DNA from: Candidatus Thiodiazotropha sp. CDECU1
Lineage (GTDB): Bacteria > Pseudomonadota > Gammaproteobacteria > Chromatiales > Chromatiaceae
NCBI RefSeq assembly: GCF_963455295.1
Contig: NZ_OY734020.1
Location: 3,286,001 to 3,350,000, forward strand
Direction: 5' to 3'
DNA: 64,000 nucleotides
Part shown: piece by piece, positions 43,453 through 50,946 of the stretch
How positions within the stretch are numbered: the first letter of the stretch is position 1
How the letters are laid out: every line of letters begins with the position of its first letter
Translations under genes and position numbers: made by a program
The notes under the pieces: model-generated
What the model was told of the DNA's origin: nothing
The model's database searches: none
What the model saw: the letters and a program-made list of their open reading frames with translations, nothing else

Positions 43453-43556
43453 TGTTGGATCTAAATGGGGCCGAGTTCACTTGAAGTGACAAATAAAGAG
43501 CAGTGAACGGGTCTATGTAGGGTAATCAAATTTACTACAAAGTGAGGCGAAAAATT

Positions 43557-44558
43557 ATGAAAATTATTCGAATGCCAAATCTGAAAGGAGTGATCAAAGC
43601 GATGGGGATGGTCGTGGCGCTTGCTGTTGCCCCACTCGCTAGCGCAGGCATGAGTGGCATGTCAGGCATGGACGGTATGTCCGGCATGGGTGGCATGTCC
43701 GGTATGGGTGGCATGGGCGGTATGTCCGGTATGGGTGGCATGGGCGGCATGTCCGGTATGGGTGGCATGGGCGGCATGTCCGGTATGAGCGGCATGGGCG
43801 GCATGTCCGGTATGAGTGGCATGGGCGGCATGAGCGGCATGAGCGGCATGTCCGGATACTTCAAGATAACCCCCCAGGGACAGATCTTTTTCTATCCAGC
43901 TAGTGGCATGTCCGGTATGAGTGGCATGTCCGGCATGGGCGGCATGTCCGGTATGAGCGGCATGGGCGGTATGTCCGGTATGGGCGGTATGTCCGGTATG
44001 GGCGGTATGTCCGGTATGGGCGGCATGTCCGGTATGGGCGGCATGGGCGGCATGTCCGGTATGAGCGGCATGGGCGGTATGTCCGGTATGAGCGGCATGG
44101 GCGGCCAATGGGTATGGTTACCTTCAGGCATGTCCGGTATGAGCGGCATGGGCGGTATGTCCGGTATGGGCGGTATGTCCGGCATGGGCGGCATGTCCGG
44201 TATGGGAGGCATGGGCGGCATGTCCGGTATGAGCGGCATGGGCGGCATGTCCGGTATGGGTGGCATGGGCGGCATGTCCGGTATGAGCGGCATGGGCGGC
44301 ATGTCCGGTATGAGTGGCATGGGCGGCATGAGCGGCATGTCCGGATACTTCAAGATAACCCCCCAGGGACAGATCTTCTTCTATCCAGCTAGCGGCATGT
44401 CAGGAATGAGTGGTATGTCAGGCATGGGCGGTATGTCCGGGATGGGCGGTATGTCAGGCATGGGCGGCATGAGTGGCATGTCAGGCATGGGCGGCATGAG
44501 CGGCATGTCAGGCATGGGCGGCATGGGCGGCATGTCAGGAATGAGTGGTTGGCGTTAA
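43557..44558 (+). CDS. Exported Met-X-Gly tripeptide-repeat protein
   Basis: A 333-residue protein starting at ATG 43557 (the GTG at 43542 overlaps the ribosome site). Signal peptide 1-30 ends in LASA. The rest is almost only the tripeptide Met-(Ser or Gly)-Gly: 86 triplets in blocks of 23, 22, 24 and 17, one of them MDG. The blocks are separated by three spacers: YFKITPQGQIFFYPASG at 101-117 and again, identical, at 264-280, and QWVWLPSG at 184-191; it closes with WR. No Cys or His outside the signal. Exported Met-rich sequence suggests copper or other soft-metal contact, or a structural fibre; function is unknown. Lies between cytochrome-type genes and under the same promoter as them. Confidence 0.85.
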   Translation: MKIIRMPNLKGVIKAMGMVVALAVAPLASAGMSGMSGMDGMSGMGGMSGMGGMGGMSGMGGMGGMSGMGGMGGMSGMSGMGGMSGMSGMGGMSGMSGMSGYFKITPQGQIFFYPASGMSGMSGMSGMGGMSGMSGMGGMSGMGGMSGMGGMSGMGGMSGMGGMGGMSGMSGMGGMSGMSGMGGQWVWLPSGMSGMSGMGGMSGMGGMSGMGGMSGMGGMGGMSGMSGMGGMSGMGGMGGMSGMSGMGGMSGMSGMGGMSGMSGYFKITPQGQIFFYPASGMSGMSGMSGMGGMSGMGGMSGMGGMSGMSGMGGMSGMSGMGGMGGMSGMSGWR

Positions 44559-44678
44559 TTGACTATAGGTAACTGGAATACCTGGTAATACCACTTCCTA
44601 GAGCGCAGGGACGCGCTCAAATCCAAAAAACTTCCCAACTTTATATTTTCTATTAGGGCATCAGCTGAGGAAGATGTA

Positions 44679-45470
44679 ATGATTTTATGTATCAGGACCT
44701 TTATTCCGCTGTTATTGTCGATGCTGCTATCGACCGATCTGGTTTTAGCCCGTGACCTTGGTCCTGAGGATTATGAACGATCACGTTGGCACCCTATCCA
44801 TTTCAAACCTGATATAGAAAATGCAAAAGATGAACAGTGTGTCAGCTGCCATCAAGAGATTCTGGACAGGAAGGTGCTTGCTCAGGCACCGGCTGGCAAC
44901 ACCTCGACTGAGGCACTGGCTTGGTATCAAACTCTACCGACCTATGAAGGTGAACAGGAGACATTTCATCGCCGCCATCTGGTGACACCGCTGGCAACGG
45001 AGCTGATGGACTTAAAATGTAATACCTGCCATCAGGGCAACGATTTAAGAGAAGAGGCGGTGAACCCGCCAGACCATAGCAACCGTGATATGACACTCCG
45101 CAAGTCGGTCAATCCGGACATTTGCCTGATGTGTCACGGTGCCAATGCCTACGAGCTGATGGGCCTTCCCGCTCCTTGGATGGAGTCACGCAAGAACTAT
45201 CAAAACAACTGTCTTCTTTGTCACTCCTATATCCGCACTGAGCGGCACCAGGTCAACTATTTGAAAGCCGAGGCCATCGAGGCTGCGGGTAAAGCGAATT
45301 CGGACATATGCTATGGCTGTCATGGCGGTCGTCAGTGGTACCGCATTGCTTACCCCTACCCCCGACATCCCTGGAAAGGCATGGCGAGTGTCACTCCAGA
45401 TTGGGCCAAAGATAGACCAACCGAATCGGAACCCAGGTTCCGCAAAGATATCCAGCAGGCTGCGAACTAG
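44679..45470 (+). CDS. Pentaheme cytochrome c
   Basis: A 263-residue periplasmic protein with a signal peptide ending near VLARD. Five heme sites: CVSCH (54), CNTCH (114), CLMCH (149), CLLCH (178) and CYGCH (211), with further His residues (RHL, DHS, ERH, RHPWKG) able to serve as distal ligands. Spacing of the last three is typical of NrfB/DmsE-like cytochromes. The molybdoenzyme gene begins 25 nt downstream, so it probably feeds electrons to or takes them from that enzyme. A 6-bp GAGCGC/GCGCTC hairpin lies between it and the Met-rich gene, which could reduce but not necessarily stop read-through. Confidence 0.9.
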   Translation: MILCIRTFIPLLLSMLLSTDLVLARDLGPEDYERSRWHPIHFKPDIENAKDEQCVSCHQEILDRKVLAQAPAGNTSTEALAWYQTLPTYEGEQETFHRRHLVTPLATELMDLKCNTCHQGNDLREEAVNPPDHSNRDMTLRKSVNPDICLMCHGANAYELMGLPAPWMESRKNYQNNCLLCHSYIRTERHQVNYLKAEAIEAAGKANSDICYGCHGGRQWYRIAYPYPRHPWKGMASVTPDWAKDRPTESEPRFRKDIQQAAN

Positions 45471-45495
45471 CAACAGCTGACAGTGTGAGGAACGG

Positions 45496-48060
45496 ATGAG
45501 TATAGAAAAACTGACACAGAGTCTGAATGAGCGATTGAACCTTTCACGGCGTTCATTCTTGAAATCCGCAGCGGTGGGTAGCGCATCTTTGGCTGCCGGA
45601 GGTTTGGTGGAACTGAAGACCGCCAAGGAGGCCAAGGCATTTGCCTATGAACCTTATCCGACAGACGATCAACTCGAAACAGTGGTGACCAGTTGCGCCC
45701 ATAACTGTGGCTCGCGGCATATGCTGGTCGCTCACAAGTGGAAAGATGTAATTGTGCGTCTTTCCACAGATGATGGTCGCTACCAGCGGGATGGCCACTT
45801 CGGCAAGGATAGTAACGAAGAACCACAACTGCGGGCCTGCCTGCGTGGACGCTCCTATAGGCAACGTCTCTATTCCGCTGAACGCCTGCTCTACCCGATG
45901 ATGCGGGTTGGCAAACGGGGTGAGGGTAAATTCAAGCGCATCTCATGGGATGAAGCCCTGAGTTATGTGGCCAACAAGATGGTCGAGATCAAAGACACAT
46001 ATGGTCCGACTGCCCTGGTGGATCAGAGTTATGCCGGAGCCTCATATGGAGTGCTGCATAAATCCGATCAGATCGAGGGCTTGCTGGGCCGCTTCCTGGG
46101 GATGTTTGGCTGTCGCACAAACTCCTGGTCGGTTCCCTCTTACCAGGGAACCACCTTCAGTTCGCGGATGACCTTCGGCACCATTGAAGATGGCAATGAA
46201 GATGATACTTTCGCCCATTCGAAACTAATGATCATGTGGGGATGGAATCCCGCCTACACCTTCCACGGCGGCAACACCTTCATGTATATGCGCATGGCTA
46301 AACAGCGCGGTTGCAAGTTTGTGTTGATCGATCCGCAATACACCGATTCTGCAGCCGCTTACGACGCCTGGTGGATTCCCATCCGACCCAATACCGACGC
46401 GGCAATGATGGCGGGCATGGCCCACTATATCTTCACCAACAACCTGCATGATCAGGACTTTATCAATAAGTTCTGCCAAGGCATGGACGCCGGAACCATG
46501 CCTGAATGGGCAAAGGATAAGGAGAACTTCAAGGACTATATTCTGGGTAAATACGACAATGAGCCTAAAACCCCGGAATGGGCATCGAAAATCTGCGGTG
46601 TGTCGGCCAAAGACATCATCAAACTGGCGGATATGTATGCCCGCACCAAGCCTGCCGCACTGAAGGCATCCTGGGCGCCGGGCAGAAACGCCTATGGCGA
46701 GCAGTACAACCGCATGGCCGCAGCCCTGCAGGCGATGACAGGTAATATCGGCATACTGGGTGGGTGCGCTGAAGGTGTCGGCAAGGCCTGGCATGCAGAA
46801 GCGGTGGCCTACCCTTATGATCAATACGCCAATATCTGGTTTCAGTCCATCAAATCAGATCGATGGGCTCACTGCGTCCTCAACTATCCCAATGTAAAAA
46901 GGGAAGAGATCGGGCTTTGGCCCCGAGAGGACAAAACGGACGGACAGATCCCCAATATCAAGGGCATCTTTTGGCAGGGGTCCGATTGGTTCAATCAGCT
47001 TACCAACATCAATAAAGAGATTGAGGCAATCAATAAGCTGGAACTGGTGGTCTGCATGGACTCGACCATCACCCCATCCGGACTGTATGCCGATATCCTG
47101 CTGCCCATTGCCACGCACTTTGAGCGGCATGATGTGGCGCTGCCCTGGTATAAAGGCCACTACTATATACATCGCCCCAAGGTCATAGAACCGATGGGAG
47201 AGTCGAAGACCGATTTCCAGGTCTTCACGGAACTTGCCTATAGAATCGGTGGCGATGTGTTCGGCCAGGCCTTCAATCCAAAGGCAAACAGGGACTATTT
47301 CCATATCAACGATAATGTGGATGAAGCCTATCTCAGGGAGTGGTGGGAGCAGAAAGTCATCGCTCACCAGCATGTGGACATGTCCTGGGATGAGTTCAAA
47401 CAGCGAGGCGTCTATAAATTCAAACTCGACCAACCGCACGTCGCCTTCAGGGAGCAGATAGAGAATGGGAAAGCGTTCCAGACTCCCTCCGGCAAGATCG
47501 AAATTCTTGCCTCACAACTGGCACAGATCACCGACTGGAAAAAAACCATGTATGGCTATGAGATCCCTTATATACCTAAATGGATCGAGCCCTGGGAGTC
47601 GTTGAACAGCCCAAAGACCAGTGAATTTCCATTTCATCTGATCTCGCCCCATCCACGCTGGAGAACCCACTCCATATTCAACAACTGCAGCTGGTTACGT
47701 GAGACCTATGAACAGGAAGTGACCGTGAACGCCTCGGACGCTAAAAAACTCGGCATCAAAACCGGCGATACGGTTGAGATCTGGAACAAGCGTGGCCGGG
47801 TTGTGGTACCGACCTATGTTACAGAACGCTGTATGCCGGGAGTGGCGGTACTGCACGAGGGGGTGTGGATTGATCTGGATGAAAACGGCGTTGACCGGGC
47901 GGGAAATCCGGACATGTTAACCCTGGATGAGCCCAGCCCTGCCGGATCATTCGCCTACAACACCGTACTGTGCAATATCAAGAAAACAGATCTGGAGCAT
48001 CGGCCCGGCTGGGACCAGCTGTCCACTTCACGAGCACATGTCTTTAGGCGTGATCTTTAA
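45496..48060 (+). CDS. Molybdopterin oxidoreductase, DMSO-reductase family (DmsA-like)
   Basis: An 854-residue Tat-exported catalytic subunit (SRRSFLK at 17-23). The N-terminal [4Fe-4S] site reads C67-x3-C71-x3-H75 ... C115 (CAHNCGSRHM; RACLRGRS): the third ligand, Cys in DmsA, is His here. QLRACLRGRS, the Mo-bis-MGD motif WNPAYTFHGG, APGRNAYGEQYNR and TPSGKIEI fit DmsA/YnfE-type reductases; Ser212 (TNSWS) is at the Mo-ligand position by alignment to GDYS. Substrate cannot be fixed: DMSO, S-oxides, sulfur or other oxyanions are possible. The Fe-S subunit and TorD chaperone follow; the membrane anchor is missing and may be the NrfD protein at 34768 or the pentaheme cytochrome. Confidence 0.88.
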   Translation: MSIEKLTQSLNERLNLSRRSFLKSAAVGSASLAAGGLVELKTAKEAKAFAYEPYPTDDQLETVVTSCAHNCGSRHMLVAHKWKDVIVRLSTDDGRYQRDGHFGKDSNEEPQLRACLRGRSYRQRLYSAERLLYPMMRVGKRGEGKFKRISWDEALSYVANKMVEIKDTYGPTALVDQSYAGASYGVLHKSDQIEGLLGRFLGMFGCRTNSWSVPSYQGTTFSSRMTFGTIEDGNEDDTFAHSKLMIMWGWNPAYTFHGGNTFMYMRMAKQRGCKFVLIDPQYTDSAAAYDAWWIPIRPNTDAAMMAGMAHYIFTNNLHDQDFINKFCQGMDAGTMPEWAKDKENFKDYILGKYDNEPKTPEWASKICGVSAKDIIKLADMYARTKPAALKASWAPGRNAYGEQYNRMAAALQAMTGNIGILGGCAEGVGKAWHAEAVAYPYDQYANIWFQSIKSDRWAHCVLNYPNVKREEIGLWPREDKTDGQIPNIKGIFWQGSDWFNQLTNINKEIEAINKLELVVCMDSTITPSGLYADILLPIATHFERHDVALPWYKGHYYIHRPKVIEPMGESKTDFQVFTELAYRIGGDVFGQAFNPKANRDYFHINDNVDEAYLREWWEQKVIAHQHVDMSWDEFKQRGVYKFKLDQPHVAFREQIENGKAFQTPSGKIEILASQLAQITDWKKTMYGYEIPYIPKWIEPWESLNSPKTSEFPFHLISPHPRWRTHSIFNNCSWLRETYEQEVTVNASDAKKLGIKTGDTVEIWNKRGRVVVPTYVTERCMPGVAVLHEGVWIDLDENGVDRAGNPDMLTLDEPSPAGSFAYNTVLCNIKKTDLEHRPGWDQLSTSRAHVFRRDL

Positions 48061-48077
48061 TCCTGGAGGAGAGAGCG

Positions 48078-48743
48078 ATGACAAGCAAAAAAGACAGCAC
48101 CAGGATAAAAGCCGCAGTAAAGCGTCGTAAACGCGAAACATATACACCGGTAGTGCCCGACAAACAGTTGGGGTTCGTACATAATAATGTTGATTGCATC
48201 GGCTGCCGGGCATGTGAAATCGCCTGTAAAGACAAAAACGGACTTGCCGCAGGGCCCAGATTCAGACGGGTTCAATATATCGAGGGAGGTCACTACCCTG
48301 ACGTCTATGCCTACAAGGTCAACATGTCCTGCAACCATTGTGAATCACCCGCCTGCCTGCCCACCTGCCCCACTGGTGCAATATTCAAACGTAAGGCAGA
48401 TGGCATAGTCGATATCGATTCCACGCTGTGTATCGGCTGCCGGCGTTGCGAAGCCGCCTGTCCTTTTGGTGCGCCACAGTTTGATCCAGGCGACAACATT
48501 GTCAAAAAGTGCAATATGTGTGTAGACGAGATCGAGGCGGGGCGCAAGCCCTATTGTGTCATGGCCTGCATGATGCGGGTACTGGACATCGGTTCCATCG
48601 ATGAGATCTGGAGAGGCAGTTTACAGACGGCAGCCGTAGGACCTAATGATGATGTGTCAAAGCAAGTCAAGAACATGGCTAACATAGAGTTGACAAAGCC
48701 CTCCATCGGTTTTGTGGCGCACAGTAAAGGAAAGGTCAAGTAA
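48078..48743 (+). CDS. DmsB-like four-cluster ferredoxin subunit
   Basis: A 221-residue Fe-S protein without signal peptide. Four [4Fe-4S] motifs: CIGCRACEIACK, CNHCESPACLPTCP, CIGCRRCEAACP, CNMCVDEIEAGRKPYCVMAC. Adjacent to and probably exported with the Tat-borne molybdoenzyme, as DmsB is with DmsA. GGAGG precedes the ATG, and the chaperone gene overlaps its stop (1 nt). It would pass electrons between the Mo subunit and a cytochrome or membrane partner. Confidence 0.92.
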   Translation: MTSKKDSTRIKAAVKRRKRETYTPVVPDKQLGFVHNNVDCIGCRACEIACKDKNGLAAGPRFRRVQYIEGGHYPDVYAYKVNMSCNHCESPACLPTCPTGAIFKRKADGIVDIDSTLCIGCRRCEAACPFGAPQFDPGDNIVKKCNMCVDEIEAGRKPYCVMACMMRVLDIGSIDEIWRGSLQTAAVGPNDDVSKQVKNMANIELTKPSIGFVAHSKGKVK

Positions 48744-49516
48744 TGAATCTGTCAGATGAACAGAACGACAACTCAAACGACGAGCAGATCACAAGCTTTT
48801 TTCTTGCTGTTGCCGATGACCTGCAGATGTTCGTCCAGCTGCATGCCAAGGAGCCGGATAGCGAACTCCTCGAGGCGTTGGTCAGCTGCGGATTTCCCAA
48901 CTCTCTGGGCCTTAAACTGGTAAGCGAAGAGGGCAATATTGCAACTCAGTTTATGGCCCGAGTGGTTGAGACGTTGCCGGAAACCTTCGATGATGAGTTT
49001 CTCGATATGCTGGCGGCCGACTTTGCAGACATCTATCTGAATCATAGTCTGCAGGCATCACCACTGGAGTCGGTGTGGATTGATGAAGAGAAGCTGACAT
49101 GTCAGGTAAGTATGTTTCAGGTGAGAGCCTGGTATGAAAATTATGGCCTGATGGCGGAAAACTGGCGTATCCGGCCAGACGATGATCTGGTGCTGCAACT
49201 TCAGTTCATCTCCCATCTGTTTTCCATTGCCGACCCCCTGAAACAGCTGGAAGCTATAGCACGTTTCATGGATGAACACCTGTTGCGTTGGCTCGATCAA
49301 TTTGCAACAAGAGTGGCACATCGTTCTGCCACACCCTATTTCTCAGGTATTGCTTTATTGACAGCGGCATATTGCGAGGAGCTGAGGGATCTTATAGCCA
49401 AGACTACCAACCAACCCAGGCCGTCTCAGGAAGAGATAGCAGAGCGGATGAAGCCAAAGCCGGTCAGTCAGGAGGTACCTCTGAGTTATATGCCCGGCAT
49501 CGGCCCGGCAGTATAG
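48743..49516 (+). CDS. TorD/DmsD family molybdoenzyme chaperone
   Basis: A 257-residue helical cytoplasmic protein. TorD features: DFADIYLNHSLQASPLESVWID (the family E.P.ESV segment), VRAWYENYGL, DDDLVLQLQFISHLF, FMDEHLLRWLDQFA (family DEHL). It binds the Tat signal of the molybdoenzyme until the cofactor is inserted. The C-terminal ~35 residues (EEIAERMKPKPVSQEVPLSYMPG) are an unusual tail. Start overlaps the Fe-S subunit gene. Last gene of the unit. Confidence 0.88.
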   Translation: MNLSDEQNDNSNDEQITSFFLAVADDLQMFVQLHAKEPDSELLEALVSCGFPNSLGLKLVSEEGNIATQFMARVVETLPETFDDEFLDMLAADFADIYLNHSLQASPLESVWIDEEKLTCQVSMFQVRAWYENYGLMAENWRIRPDDDLVLQLQFISHLFSIADPLKQLEAIARFMDEHLLRWLDQFATRVAHRSATPYFSGIALLTAAYCEELRDLIAKTTNQPRPSQEEIAERMKPKPVSQEVPLSYMPGIGPAV

Positions 49517-49753
49517 ATTGGAATACCGTTATGTCATAACCGGCTCATCTCACTATCCAAATCAACCCTTGGTGACATACCGTGACCTCAATCAATCCTA
49601 AAGGCCTTGTCAGCTTCCCATTAACATAGCTATATACTAAAAGGAGTAATAACATTCCCGGGATGAAGATCAAGGCAACGAGACAATCTCTGTCTTATAT
49701 CTGATAATTGTAATTCAGTAGATATTCACTAACCGAATTTCGCGCTTAGGATC

Positions 49754-50824
49754 ATGGCTCATCTAAAGGAACTGATCAATCGCATACGACATGAAGAGAG
49801 ACTGCCGACGGTAATCTCGGATCGTTGCGTGCATACCCTGATAGAGGTCGCAAGCTGCAAATCTTGTGTAGATGTCTGTCCCAGGCAGGCCTGGTTCCTG
49901 GATGATGAAGCATTGCAGTTCGATACAACACTTTGTGACGGCTGTGGATTGTGCGTCCCCGTCTGTCCGCAGAGAGCGATCACGATCCAGTATGACATAC
50001 TCATAGGTGACCTGGGACAGGAAAAGGTCGCACTCTGTGCATGTGAGCAGTCAGGGATAAGCGATAACAAAAGCACTCTACCTTGCATCCACCTCATTGG
50101 GCTGAGCGATATACTCAAACTCTACCGGCAAGGATATTATACATGGGTTACCACAACCGGCAGCTGTGCCGAGTGCCAACGTGGCCACTGCACCACCCTC
50201 TTTGAGCGTATTGAACAGATCAATCGCGCACTCATTGAGGAACAAAACCCGGTCATTGTATATCACCAAATAGAGGGCAAACAGTGGCAACGCATCCAAT
50301 CGCGGCTGGATGAAAAAACGCCATCGCCCAGTCTCAGCCGGCGAGCTTTCTTGACAGAGATGCTCGACAGCGGTATTGACTCGACATCCGCACTCTTCAA
50401 ACTGAATGAGCAGGAAGCTGACGTTCACCCACCACCCGGAGAGCTGTTGCCCAACCAGGGCGAGTCATCGATCTGGCCCTATGTACCGAAAATCGACAGT
50501 AACAATTGCGATGGCTGCGACGCCTGTGTCAACACCTGCCCTCACAATGCAATCGAACTCACAGCTGGGGATGATAAGGCATCGTACAGAATCAAGCCCC
50601 AGGCTTGTACAGGATGCGCTATTTGCCAAGATATATGTGACAGGCAAGCCATCACTATCATGGAGTGGTCACAGATGGCGCAGCAGATACTGAAACTACA
50701 GACATTTACCTGTTCAAGGTGTGGCAACCCGGCGCATACACCTGCGGCCATCACAACTCAATCACTTTGCAGAATTTGTTCTCAAGTCAATCACCATAAA
50801 AACCTTTTTCAAGTCATGGATTGA
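49754..50824 (+). CDS. Multi-cluster ferredoxin-type protein with internal SRRAFL motif
   Basis: A 356-residue cytoplasmic-looking protein. An N-terminal Cys group (CKSCVDVCP then CDGCGLCVPVCP), a middle domain with CACEQSG and CAECQRGHC, a linker with SRRAFLTEML, then two more [4Fe-4S] motifs (CDGCDACVNTCPHNA; CTGCAICQDICDRQA) and a zinc-ribbon-like tail (CSRCGNP...CRICSQ). SRRAFL resembles a Tat signal but is internal, as if a ferredoxin had been fused in front of a second one. It lies 238 nt from the chaperone gene and probably forms its own unit. Not in a family I can name; likely an electron-transfer or assembly role beside the molybdoenzyme. Confidence 0.8.
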   Translation: MAHLKELINRIRHEERLPTVISDRCVHTLIEVASCKSCVDVCPRQAWFLDDEALQFDTTLCDGCGLCVPVCPQRAITIQYDILIGDLGQEKVALCACEQSGISDNKSTLPCIHLIGLSDILKLYRQGYYTWVTTTGSCAECQRGHCTTLFERIEQINRALIEEQNPVIVYHQIEGKQWQRIQSRLDEKTPSPSLSRRAFLTEMLDSGIDSTSALFKLNEQEADVHPPPGELLPNQGESSIWPYVPKIDSNNCDGCDACVNTCPHNAIELTAGDDKASYRIKPQACTGCAICQDICDRQAITIMEWSQMAQQILKLQTFTCSRCGNPAHTPAAITTQSLCRICSQVNHHKNLFQVMD

Positions 50825-50946
50825 CTGTTTTAAACCTGTTATAGCTAACTAAATATAACAATTTCATAACAAATTTATTTCTCTCACAGACATACCAACC
50901 TTCCTATGCTCTACTTGAAATAAGGGTCCTGGAGTTTGGAAACAAA

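Noticed and set aside
43662-44353. Long minus-strand frames across the Met-rich gene (Pro-Met-Pro or Ala-His repeats)
   Set aside because: They are the reverse and shifted readings of the 9-bp repeat; no ribosome site or signal peptide, and the plus-strand frame has both.
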